A stretch of 64,000 nucleotides of DNA from Pseudomonadota bacterium (GTDB lineage: Bacteria > Pseudomonadota > Alphaproteobacteria > Rhizobiales > Tepidamorphaceae). Location: NCBI GenBank assembly GCA_023458595.1, contig JAEWYT010000199.1, forward strand, positions 43,949 through 107,948, given 5' to 3'. Both the position numbers and the translations under genes were made by a program. Below are positions 25,737 to 33,767 of this stretch, in pieces (position 1 is the first letter of the stretch; each line of letters starts with the position of its first letter). The notes under the pieces are model-generated. The model was not told the DNA's origin. It did not search any database and saw only the letters and a program-made list of their open reading frames with translations.

Positions 25737-27329
25737 ATGAAGTCGTTCAGGACGTTGCTGACCACGACCGCCTTCGTCGCCCTTCTCGCGGGCGCAGCGC
25801 AGGCCAAGACGCTTGTCTATTGCTCCGAGGGAAGCCCCGAGGGCTTCGACCCGGCCCCCTATACGGCCGGCACGACGTTCGACGCCTCCTCCAAGCCGGT
25901 CTACAACCGCCTCGTCGAGTTCGAGCGCGGCACGACGAAGGTCATCCCGGGCCTGGCGGAGAGCTGGGAGGTCTCCGACGACGGCCTCGAGTACACCTTC
26001 CACCTGCGCAAGGGCGTGAAGTTCCATTCCACCGACTTCTTCACCCCGACCCGCGACTTCAACGCCGAAGACGTCGTGTTCACCTTCGTGCGCCAGATGG
26101 ACAAGGACAGCCCGTTCTATTCCTACGCCGGCGGCACCTGGGAATACTTCGACGGCATGTCGATGCCCGACCTCATCAAGTCGATCGACAAGGTCGACGA
26201 CTACACGGTGAAGTTCGTGCTGAACCGTCCCGAGGCGCCGATGATCGCGAACCTGGCGATGGATTTCGCCTCGATCGTGTCGAAGGAATACGCCGACAAG
26301 CTGGAGGCCGACGGCAAGATCGAGATGCTCAACCAGGAGCCGATCGGTACCGGTCCGTTCCAGTTCGTCGCCTACCAGAAGGACGCCGCGATCCGCTACA
26401 AGGCGAACGCCGACTACTGGGACGGCAAGCAGCCGATCGACGACCTGGTCTTCGCCATCACCACCGACCCGGCGGTGCGCCTGCAGAAGCTGAAGGCGGG
26501 CGAGTGCCACGTTATGCCGTATCCGAACCCGGCCGACCTCGACGGCATCAAGCAGGACGCGAGCCTGCAGCTGATGGAGCAGGCGGGCCTCAATGTCGGC
26601 TATCTCGCCTACAACACGACGGTCGCCCCCTTCGACAATCCGAAGGTGCGCAAGGCGCTCAACATGGCGATCAACAGGGATGCGATCCTCGAGGCCGTCT
26701 ACCAGGGTTCCGGCCAGAAGGCGAAGAACCCGATCCCGCCGACCATGTGGGGCTACAACGACGCGATCCAGGACGACCCCTATGATCCGGACGCGGCGAA
26801 GAAGATGCTCGACGAAGCCGGCGTCAAGGACCTGAAGATGAAGGTCTGGGCGATGCCGGTGCAGCGTCCCTACAACCCGAACGCGCGCCGAATGGCCGAG
26901 ATGATCCAGGCCGACTTCGCCAAGATCGGCGTCGGCGTCGAGATCGTCTCCTACGAGTGGGGCGAGTACCTGAAGCTGTCCTCGGCCAAGGACCGCGACG
27001 GCGCGGTGCTGCTCGGCTGGACCGGCGACAACGGCGACCCCGACAACTTCCTCGCCGTTCTGCTCGGCTGCGACGCGGTCGGCGGCGCCAACCGCGCACA
27101 ATGGTGCAACGAGGACTTCAACACGCTGGTCCAGAAGGCCAAGACGGTCAGCGACCAGGAAGCCCGCGCCAAGCTCTACGAGGACGCCCAGGTCGTCTTC
27201 AAGGATCAGGCGCCGTGGGCGACCATCGCGCATTCCGTCGTCTTCATGCCGATGAGCACGAAGGTCAGCGGCTACAAGATGGACCCGCTCGGCGGCCATC
27301 GCTTCGACGGCGTCGATATCGCCGAGTGA
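25737..27329 (+). CDS. Peptide/nickel-type (family 5) ABC transporter substrate-binding protein
   Basis: A 530-residue periplasmic binding protein of the DppA/OppA class. Signal peptide MKSFRTLLTTTAFVALLAGAAQA, cleavage near residue 23. The mature start TLVYCSEGSPEGFDPAPYTAGT is very close to the dipeptide-binding protein DppA, as are YTFHLRKGVKFH and GTGPFQFVAYQKDAAIRYKANADYWDGK. Its two cysteines near residues 28 and 257 are in DppA-like positions. It heads an importer operon. Dipeptide (or haem/5-aminolevulinate, as for DppA) is the best guess for the ligand. Confidence 0.9.
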   Translation: MKSFRTLLTTTAFVALLAGAAQAKTLVYCSEGSPEGFDPAPYTAGTTFDASSKPVYNRLVEFERGTTKVIPGLAESWEVSDDGLEYTFHLRKGVKFHSTDFFTPTRDFNAEDVVFTFVRQMDKDSPFYSYAGGTWEYFDGMSMPDLIKSIDKVDDYTVKFVLNRPEAPMIANLAMDFASIVSKEYADKLEADGKIEMLNQEPIGTGPFQFVAYQKDAAIRYKANADYWDGKQPIDDLVFAITTDPAVRLQKLKAGECHVMPYPNPADLDGIKQDASLQLMEQAGLNVGYLAYNTTVAPFDNPKVRKALNMAINRDAILEAVYQGSGQKAKNPIPPTMWGYNDAIQDDPYDPDAAKKMLDEAGVKDLKMKVWAMPVQRPYNPNARRMAEMIQADFAKIGVGVEIVSYEWGEYLKLSSAKDRDGAVLLGWTGDNGDPDNFLAVLLGCDAVGGANRAQWCNEDFNTLVQKAKTVSDQEARAKLYEDAQVVFKDQAPWATIAHSVVFMPMSTKVSGYKMDPLGGHRFDGVDIAE

Positions 27330-27880
27330 TGAAGACGATCGCGGGGCGCCGGTCCGGCCGGCGCCCCGATTTTCCGGCCGATCTGGTGACCCCGACCATC
27401 CGCCCGGCACGCCCCGAGGACGCTTCGGCTGTCGTCGACGTCTGGTTCGAGGGCTGGTGGGACGGCCACGGCGCCGTGGCGCCCGAGCGCCTGCGGAGGT
27501 TCCGCGATCGGGCGGGCCTCGCGGGCCGCGTCGATCGGCTGATCCCTGCCATGAAGGTCGCCGAGATCGAGGGGCGCATCGTCGGCTTCGTCGCGATCAG
27601 CAGCGACGAACTGGCAGATCTCTTCGTCCTGCGCGCCGCGCGCGGCACCGCGGTCGCCAGCCGTCTTCTCGCCGAGGGCGAGGCGATGCTCGCCGAAGCA
27701 GGCGTCCGGGAAGCGTTCCTGTGGTGCGCGGTCGGCAACGACCGGGCGTTCCGCTTCTATATCCGCGAGGGCTGGCGCGACGGCGGCATCGTCCAGTGCG
27801 ACGTGGCGACCCCCGACGGCCCTGCCAGGCTGCCGAGCCACCGCATGCTCAAGGTCCCGACGCTGCGAGGGGGCGCCTGA
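27329..27880 (+). CDS. GNAT-family N-acetyltransferase
   Basis: A 183-residue protein inserted between the binding-protein and permease genes; its ATG overlaps the previous stop by 1 bp (TGATG). TIRPARPEDASAVVDVWFEGW begins the fold, LADLFVLRAARGTAVASRLLAEGEAMLAEAG is the acetyl-CoA-binding region (the usual Q/RxxGxG/A is RAARGTA) and AVGNDRAFRFYIREGWRDGG the closing strand-helix motif. Co-translation with a peptide importer suggests it acetylates an imported peptide, amino acid or antibiotic, but this is inference only. Confidence 0.82.
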   Translation: MKTIAGRRSGRRPDFPADLVTPTIRPARPEDASAVVDVWFEGWWDGHGAVAPERLRRFRDRAGLAGRVDRLIPAMKVAEIEGRIVGFVAISSDELADLFVLRAARGTAVASRLLAEGEAMLAEAGVREAFLWCAVGNDRAFRFYIREGWRDGGIVQCDVATPDGPARLPSHRMLKVPTLRGGA

Positions 27881-27886
27881 CCGGCC

Positions 27887-28897
27887 ATGCTGCGTTTCCT
27901 GCTCAACCGCATCGGCCTGCTGATCCCGACGTTCCTGGGCGTCACCATCGTCGCCTTCCTGTTCATACGGCTCCTGCCCGGCGATCCGGTGCTGCTGCTC
28001 GCCGGCGAGCGTGGCATCAGCCCGGAGCGCTACGCCGAGCTTCTCCACAACTACGGCTTCGACCGACCGCTCTGGGAGCAGTACCTCACCTACCTGAACC
28101 AGCTCCTGCACGGCGATCTGGGCACCTCGATCGTCACCAAGAAGCCGGTGCTCGCCGAGTTCCTGGTCCTGTTCCCGGCGACCGTCGAACTCTCCCTCTG
28201 TGCGATGGTCTTCGCCACGATCATCGGCCTGCCGGCCGGCATCGTCGCGGCCGTGCGGCGCGGCTCGGCCTTCGACCACACCGTCATGTCGACGGCACTC
28301 GTCGGCTACTCGATGCCGATCTTCTGGTGGGCGCTCCTGCTCATCATCGTCTTCTCCGGCTGGCTCGGCTGGACTCCCGTTTCGGGGCGCATCTCGCTCC
28401 TTTACTTCTTCAAGCCGGTCACCGGCTTCATGCTGATCGATTCGCTTCTGTCGGGGCAGAAGGGCGCGTTCGGCTCGGCGGTCGCGCATCTGACCCTGCC
28501 CTCGATCGTGCTCGGCACGATCCCCCTCGCCGTCATCGCCCGCCAGACCCGCTCGGCGATGCTGGAAGTGCTTTCCGAGGACTACGTGCGCACCGCCCGC
28601 GCCAAAGGCCTGCCGCCGACCCGCGTCATCGGCATCCACGCGCTCCGCAACGCTCTGATACCGGTCGTTACTGTCATCGGTCTGCAGACCGGTCTCCTTT
28701 TCGGCGGAGCGATCCTGACCGAGACGATCTTCTCCTGGCCCGGCATCGGGAAATGGATGCTCGATTCGATCTCCCGTCGCGACTACCCCGCCGTGCAGGG
28801 CGGCCTCCTCCTGATCGCCGGCATCGTCATGGTGGTGAACCTCATGGTCGACCTGCTCTACGGCCTGATCAATCCGCGCATCCGGCACGAGAGGTAG
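27887..28897 (+). CDS. Dipeptide-type ABC permease, DppB family
   Basis: A 336-residue permease with about six hydrophobic segments. LLNRIGLLIPTFLGVTIVAF at the N-terminus, RLLPGDPVLLLAGERG, and YVRTARAKGLPPTRVIGIHALRNALIPVVT (the EAA loop, near residue 235-265) are typical of DppB/OppB. ETIFSWPGIGKWMLDSI precedes the C-terminus. Forms the channel with the next gene product. Confidence 0.92.
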   Translation: MLRFLLNRIGLLIPTFLGVTIVAFLFIRLLPGDPVLLLAGERGISPERYAELLHNYGFDRPLWEQYLTYLNQLLHGDLGTSIVTKKPVLAEFLVLFPATVELSLCAMVFATIIGLPAGIVAAVRRGSAFDHTVMSTALVGYSMPIFWWALLLIIVFSGWLGWTPVSGRISLLYFFKPVTGFMLIDSLLSGQKGAFGSAVAHLTLPSIVLGTIPLAVIARQTRSAMLEVLSEDYVRTARAKGLPPTRVIGIHALRNALIPVVTVIGLQTGLLFGGAILTETIFSWPGIGKWMLDSISRRDYPAVQGGLLLIAGIVMVVNLMVDLLYGLINPRIRHER

Positions 28898-28900
28898 ACC

Positions 28901-29797
28901 GTGAGCGAGGCATCCCGCACCACGACCCGCGCCGAGATAGAGGTCCTGGCCGAGTTCTGGCACTATTTCAGCGAGAACCGCGGCGCCGTCGTCGGCCTGT
29001 TCGTGGTCGTCGCGCTCGTGTTGATGGCCGTCTTCGCCCCGCTCCTCGCCCCCTACAGCCCCGACGAGCAGTTCCGCGATGCCTTCCTGAAGCCGCCGAT
29101 CTTTCAGGAGGGCGCCGACCCGCGGTTCATCCTCGGCACCGACGCGGTCGGCCGCGACCTGCTGTCGCGCCTGATCTACGGAGCGCGCTTCTCGCTGTTC
29201 ATAGGCACGGTCGTCACGGCGCTGGCGCTTGCCGTCGGCATCGTCCTCGGCGTCGTCGCCGGCTTCCTGCGCGGTGCGGTCGAGACCGCCATCATGCGCG
29301 TGATGGACGTGATCCTGGCATTTCCGAGCCTCCTGCTCGCGCTGGTGCTGGTCGCGATCCTCGGCCCCGGACTGACCAACGCCATGATCGCGATCGCGAT
29401 CGTGCTACAGCCGCATTTCGTCCGGCTGACGCGCGCTGCCGTCCTCACCGAGCGCAACCGCGACTATGTGACCGCGACCCGCGTCGCCGGCGCCGGGCCG
29501 ATGCGGCTCATGTTCCGCACCATCCTGCCGAACTGCACCGCGCCTTTGATCGTCCAGGCGACGCTGTCCTTCTCGAACGTCATCCTCGACGTCGCCGCCC
29601 TCGGCTTCCTCGGCATGGGCGCCCAGCCGCCGACGCCCGAATGGGGCACCATGCTCGCCGAAGCCCGCGAGTTCGTGCTGCGCGCCTGGTGGGTCGTCAC
29701 CTTCCCGGGCCTGATGATCCTGGTCACCGTGCTCGCCATCAACGTGATGGGCGACGGCCTGCGCGACGCGCTCGATCCGAAGCTGAAGCGGAGCTGA
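28901..29797 (+). CDS. Dipeptide-type ABC permease, DppC family
   Basis: A 298-residue permease. LIYGARFSLFIGTVVTALALAVGIVLGVVAGF and the EAA loop YVTATRVAGAGPMRLMFRTILPN (near residue 190-210) identify the DppC/OppC family, as does GFLGMGAQPPTPEWGTML. The start is a GTG at 28901, supported by GAGAGG 8 bp upstream. The ATPase gene follows after 5 bp. Confidence 0.92.
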   Translation: MSEASRTTTRAEIEVLAEFWHYFSENRGAVVGLFVVVALVLMAVFAPLLAPYSPDEQFRDAFLKPPIFQEGADPRFILGTDAVGRDLLSRLIYGARFSLFIGTVVTALALAVGIVLGVVAGFLRGAVETAIMRVMDVILAFPSLLLALVLVAILGPGLTNAMIAIAIVLQPHFVRLTRAAVLTERNRDYVTATRVAGAGPMRLMFRTILPNCTAPLIVQATLSFSNVILDVAALGFLGMGAQPPTPEWGTMLAEAREFVLRAWWVVTFPGLMILVTVLAINVMGDGLRDALDPKLKRS

Positions 29798-29802
29798 GAG
29801 CG

Positions 29803-30813
29803 ATGCCCCTCCTCGACATCCGCAATCTAACCGTCGAGTTCCGGACCGCCGTCGGCATTTTCCGCGCCGTCGATTCCGTCGACTTCGCGGTCGATGCCGG
29901 CGATGTGCTGGCGATCGTCGGCGAGTCCGGCTCCGGCAAATCGGTCGCCATGCTTGCCGTCATGGGCCTCCTGCCGTGGACGGCGACAGTCACCGCCGAC
30001 CGGATGGCCTTCGGCGGCCGTGACCTCCTGACGATATCGGCGCGCGAGCGCCGCTCGATCATCGGCAAGGACATCGCCATGATCTTCCAGGAGCCGATGA
30101 CGAGCCTGAACCCCTGCTTCACGATCGGCTTCCAGATCATGGAATCGCTGAGGGTCCATCTCGGCCTCGACCGGCACGCGCGCCGCGTCCGCGCCGTCGA
30201 GCTCCTGAACGAGGTCGGCATCCCCGAGCCGGAGCGGCGGCTCGCCGCCTACCCGCACCAGCTTTCCGGCGGCATGTCGCAGCGAGCCATGATCGCGATG
30301 GCGCTCGCCTGCCGGCCGAAGCTCCTGATCGCCGACGAGCCGACCACCGCGCTGGACGTGACGATCCAGGCGCAGATCCTCGACCTGCTGCTCGGGCTCC
30401 AGCGCGACACCGGCATGGCGCTCGTCCTCATCACCCACAACATGGGCGTGGTCGCCGAGACCGCCGAGCGCGTCGTCGTCCAGTACGCCGGCCAGCAGGT
30501 CGAGCGCCAGCACGTCGACGGACTGTTCGACGATCCGCACCATCCCTACACGGCGGCCCTGCTCGCCGCGCTGCCCGAGCGCGCGACCGGCCGCCGCCTG
30601 CCTTCCATTCCCGGCATCGTGCCCGGCCAGGGCGACCGGCCGGACGGCTGCCTGTTCAACCCGCGCTGCCGCTTCGCGACCGAACTCTGCCGCACCGAGA
30701 CGCCACCACGCGCCGACAGGGCGCACGGCGAGGCGCTCTGCCACTATCCGCTCGAGCACGGCAGGCCGGTCGGTCACCCGGCGCCCGACGAGGCAACGGA
30801 GGCACCGGCATGA
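29803..30813 (+). CDS. Dipeptide-type ABC transporter ATP-binding protein, DppD family
   Basis: A 336-residue ATPase. Walker A GESGSGKS is near residue 43, signature LSGGMSQR near 151 and Walker B LIADEPTTALDVT near 172. The C-terminal oligopeptide-transporter domain contains four spaced cysteines (CLFNPRCRFATELC and CHYP), the arrangement that binds an iron-sulfur cluster in some DppD proteins. The long open frame upstream is not coding in this frame; the ATG at 29803 begins the homology. Its stop overlaps the partner ATPase by 4 bp. Confidence 0.92.
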   Translation: MPLLDIRNLTVEFRTAVGIFRAVDSVDFAVDAGDVLAIVGESGSGKSVAMLAVMGLLPWTATVTADRMAFGGRDLLTISARERRSIIGKDIAMIFQEPMTSLNPCFTIGFQIMESLRVHLGLDRHARRVRAVELLNEVGIPEPERRLAAYPHQLSGGMSQRAMIAMALACRPKLLIADEPTTALDVTIQAQILDLLLGLQRDTGMALVLITHNMGVVAETAERVVVQYAGQQVERQHVDGLFDDPHHPYTAALLAALPERATGRRLPSIPGIVPGQGDRPDGCLFNPRCRFATELCRTETPPRADRAHGEALCHYPLEHGRPVGHPAPDEATEAPA

Positions 30814-31775
30814 CGACGGCCGTCCTCGAAGCCCGCGACCTCGAGAAGATGTACGCCGTCAGCGGCGGCATGTTCTCGAAGGCGGTCGAGGTCAAGGCCC
30901 TGCGCGGGGTGAGCTTTTCCCTGGAGGCGGGCAGGACGCTCGCGGTCGTCGGCGAGTCCGGCTGCGGCAAGTCCACGCTCGCGCGCCTCGTCACCATGAT
31001 CGAACGGCCGAGCGAGGGCGTCCTCAGGATCGACGGCCGCGACGTGAGCGAGCACGGCGGTGCGAAGTCCGTCGAGTTGCGCCGCGCCGTGCAGATCGTC
31101 TTCCAGGATCCCTACGGCTCGCTCAACCCGCGCAAGAAGATCGGCGCGACGCTCGAGGAACCGCTCGAGATCAACACCGATGACGACGCGGCGACGCGCC
31201 GGCAAAAGGCGCTCGACATGCTCGCCCGCGTCGGCCTGAAGGCGGAGCACTACGGCCGCTATCCGCACATGTTCTCCGGCGGCCAGCGCCAGCGCATCGC
31301 GGTCGCCCGCGCGCTGATGCTGCGTCCCCGCATCCTGGTGCTCGACGAGCCGGTCTCCGCGCTGGACGTGTCGATCCAGGCCCAGATCCTCAACCTCCTT
31401 GCCGAGCTGCAGGAGGAATTCGGCCTCGCCTACCTGTTCATCTCCCACGACCTGTCCGTCGTGAAGCACGTCGCCGACGACATCATGGTCATGTATCTCG
31501 GCCGGCCGGTCGAGTTCGGCCCGTGCGACGAGATCTTCGGGAAGCCCCGCCACCCGTACACCCGGGCGCTGCTGTCGGCGACGCCGGTCGCCGATCCGAA
31601 GCGCCGCAGGGAGCGCGTCGCGCTGAAGGGCGAACTGCCCTCGCCGATCAATCCGCCGGCCGGCTGCTCGTTCAATCCGCGCTGCCCCCTCGCCTTCGAG
31701 CGCTGCCGCCGCGAACGGCCCGCGCTGGAGCCGCGCGGCCTCTCGCGGGTCGCCTGCTTCGCCGTCGAGGATTGA
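30810..31775 (+). CDS. Dipeptide-type ABC transporter ATP-binding protein, DppF family
   Basis: A 321-residue ATPase with Walker A GESGCGKST near residue 51, signature FSGGQRQR near 154 and Walker B LVLDEPVSALDVS near 174. The C-terminal domain has CSFNPRCPLAFERC and a late Cys, as in its partner. It closes the peptide-importer operon; only 32 bp separate its stop from the end of the convergent MarR gene. Confidence 0.92.
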   Translation: MTTAVLEARDLEKMYAVSGGMFSKAVEVKALRGVSFSLEAGRTLAVVGESGCGKSTLARLVTMIERPSEGVLRIDGRDVSEHGGAKSVELRRAVQIVFQDPYGSLNPRKKIGATLEEPLEINTDDDAATRRQKALDMLARVGLKAEHYGRYPHMFSGGQRQRIAVARALMLRPRILVLDEPVSALDVSIQAQILNLLAELQEEFGLAYLFISHDLSVVKHVADDIMVMYLGRPVEFGPCDEIFGKPRHPYTRALLSATPVADPKRRRERVALKGELPSPINPPAGCSFNPRCPLAFERCRRERPALEPRGLSRVACFAVED

Positions 31776-31807
31776 TCGCGCGGAGCCGCTTAGAGCCTTT
31801 CAGGGGG

Positions 31808-32242
31808 TCAGGTCGCTTCGCGTTCGTCGATGTTCGCCGACGTGGCGTTTTCGAGCAGCGCCTCGATCGCCTTCGCGTTGGCCCCGCCGATCGTCGCCCT
31901 GACGTCCGCCTCGTTCGCCTTGGCCATGCGGGTCAGCGTCTCCAGAAGCGCGGCGCCACGATCGGTCATGTAGACGAGCACGCGCCGCTGGTCGGCGGCG
32001 TCGGGAGCGCGGTGCACGTAGCCGTTGGCGACCATCCGGTCGACCATCTTGGTCAGCGCCGGGTGGTTCATCAGCACGGTGGCGGCGAGTTCGCCCATCG
32101 ACCGGCCCTCGCGGTCGCGCAATTCGTCGAGGACGCGCCACTGCTCGACCGAGACGCCGGCCTCCTGCATGGCTTCCTCGAGCCGGCCGTGCAGGAGCCG
32201 GTGGGCCTTGGCCACCAGATAGGTCAGTTTGTCCGCTCGCAT
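31808..32242 (-). CDS. MarR-family transcriptional regulator
   Basis: A 144-residue winged-helix regulator. VEQWRVLDELRDREGRSMGELAATVLMNHPALTKMVDRMVANGYVHRAPDAADQRRVLVYMTDRGAALL is the complete MarR DNA-binding core (about residues 30-105), with the wing Asp-Arg pair (DQRRV). The gene is divergent from the AmiC-like gene and a probable operator lies between them, so it is a candidate repressor of the amide cluster, responding to an aromatic or amide-type ligand. Confidence 0.88.
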   Translation of the reverse strand: MRADKLTYLVAKAHRLLHGRLEEAMQEAGVSVEQWRVLDELRDREGRSMGELAATVLMNHPALTKMVDRMVANGYVHRAPDAADQRRVLVYMTDRGAALLETLTRMAKANEADVRATIGGANAKAIEALLENATSANIDEREAT

Positions 32243-32298
32243 CGTTCTCTGCCGTTTCCTCGCGCCGGAAGCCCCGGCGCCCGAGTCGATCCAGCGAA

Positions 32299-32333
32299 TT
32301 GCGTCCGATCCTGTTTGCTCATAACATGCTTAA
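32299..32333 (+). promoter_or_regulatory. Promoter of the amide cluster with overlapping imperfect palindrome
   Basis: TTGCGT (32299-32304) and TAACAT (32322-32327) are spaced 17 bp apart. The imperfect palindrome TTGCTCAT, AAC, ATGCTTAA (32315-32333, 5 of 8 arm positions matching) overlaps the -10 box, as expected for a MarR-type operator in a divergent promoter region. Confidence 0.4.
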
Positions 32334-32399
32334 CTCGGAAAATGAATGAAAGTCCCGGGAAGGGGCTTCATCGGGGGTATTTCCTGACAAGGGCTGCGG

Positions 32400-33488
32400 A
32401 TGGACAGGTTGGCCCTCCGAGATAAGCCGGACTTGGCGCGCCGGGCACGGGTCGAGCGCGACGAGCAGGTCGTCGCCGTCCTCGCGCCGATGAGCGGTTC
32501 GGCCGGCATCTGGGGCCCGTCCTGCATTTCCTGCGCGCAGGTTGCGATTTCCGAGGTCAACGCCGGCAGCGGCGCGGCGGGGCTGAAGCTCGTGCCGTTC
32601 TTCCTCGATTCCGACGACGGCGGCGTCGAGGCGCTCGAGCGCGAGATCGCCGGGCTGATCGAGGAGAAGGCGATCTCGGCGGTCGTGGGGATGAGCGTGA
32701 GCTCGGTGCGCCAGCGGCTCAACAAGATCATCGGTGGCCGGGTTCCGTATGTCTACACGCCGCAATACGAGGGCAACGAGCACGCCGCCAACGTGTTCAC
32801 GATCGGCGAGACAGCGGCCGACCAGCTCCAGCCGGTGATCCGCCACATGACGGCCGGGCTGAAGGTCCGCAACTGGGCGCTGATCGGCAACGACTACGTC
32901 TGGCCGCGTTCCTCGCACGCCGTCGCGCGCCGGCGCATCGCCGAATGCGGCGGCGCCGTCGTGTTCGACGGCTACGTGCCGTTCGGCCTGAAGAACGCCG
33001 AATGGCTGGTCGAGCGCATCGCCCTGGCGCGGCCCGACATCGTGCTCGTCTCGCTGATCGGCCAGGACGCCGTGGAGTTCAACCGCGCCTTCGGAGCCAT
33101 GGACATGGATCGCCGCATGTTCCGTCTCTCCACGGTGATCGAGGAGAACGTGCTGCTGGCGACCGGCGAGGAGAACACCAAGCGGCTCTACGTGGCCTCG
33201 GCCTATTTCGGCAGCCTGAGAACCGAGCAGAACGAGGCTTTCAAGGAACGCTACCGGGCCAACCACACCGCCCATCCCCCCGTCCTCAACGCGCTCGGCC
33301 AGTCCGTCTACGAGGGAATCCATTTCTACGCGGCGATGCGGGAGAAGGAGCGCGGGGGCCGCCACGGCCCGGTCCGCTATCGCAGCGCCAGGGCGGGCAC
33401 CTACTGCACCAACGAGAGCAAGGACGTGCCGATCTATCTCTCCCGCGCCGACGGCCACCAGTTCACGATCCTCGGCGAGCTTTCCTGA
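32400..33488 (+). CDS. AmiC-like cytosolic amide-sensor/binding protein without signal peptide
   Basis: A 362-residue type I periplasmic-binding fold protein of the AmiC/urea/short-chain-amide family: VVAVLAPMSGSAGIWGPSCISCAQVAISEVNAGSG, then GLKVRNWALIGNDYVWPRSSHAVARRRI and NALGQSVYEGIHF. Unlike the true binding protein at 35395, its N-terminus (MDRLALRDKPDLARRARVERDEQ) is charged and has no signal peptide, so it should stay in the cytosol. In Pseudomonas, AmiC is such a sensor that holds the antiterminator AmiR; no AmiR (ANTAR) gene is visible here. It starts the amide cluster and is divergent from a MarR gene. Role as ligand sensor is inference. Confidence 0.78.
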   Translation: MDRLALRDKPDLARRARVERDEQVVAVLAPMSGSAGIWGPSCISCAQVAISEVNAGSGAAGLKLVPFFLDSDDGGVEALEREIAGLIEEKAISAVVGMSVSSVRQRLNKIIGGRVPYVYTPQYEGNEHAANVFTIGETAADQLQPVIRHMTAGLKVRNWALIGNDYVWPRSSHAVARRRIAECGGAVVFDGYVPFGLKNAEWLVERIALARPDIVLVSLIGQDAVEFNRAFGAMDMDRRMFRLSTVIEENVLLATGEENTKRLYVASAYFGSLRTEQNEAFKERYRANHTAHPPVLNALGQSVYEGIHFYAAMREKERGGRHGPVRYRSARAGTYCTNESKDVPIYLSRADGHQFTILGELS

Positions 33489-33656
33489 GCACCGGCCCGC
33501 TCCCCGGTAACCCCGGCACCGCCCATCCGCCGCCGCGACGCCGTCTCCCGCGCCGCCCGTCGCCGCCCATCCGCCCCGCCCGCGATCCCGCGTCCCGACC
33601 GGCCGCGCTGCCTTCGCGCTGTGCAAGCGCCTCTCCTAGCTGCCCATCAAAAAAGC

Positions 33657-33699
33657 TTGAATTGGAAAATAAACCGGCGATAATCGTTTTCCAATTCAA
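33657..33699. other. AT-rich perfect 13-bp inverted repeat
   Basis: Arms TTGAATTGGAAAA (33657-33669) and TTTTCCAATTCAA (33687-33699) are perfectly complementary around a 17-base centre, in otherwise GC-rich DNA. Six A precede the left arm, so on the minus strand the hairpin is followed by GC and six T and would look like a Rho-independent terminator for antisense transcription. On the plus strand there is no T-run. It could also be an operator for the flotillin gene 69 bp downstream. Confidence 0.55.
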
Positions 33700-33767
33700 A
33701 TAAATCCGCCGTGCACGAAGACCGGCGGACGCCCGGCACGGGCGATACCGGATAGCGGAGGCTCACG

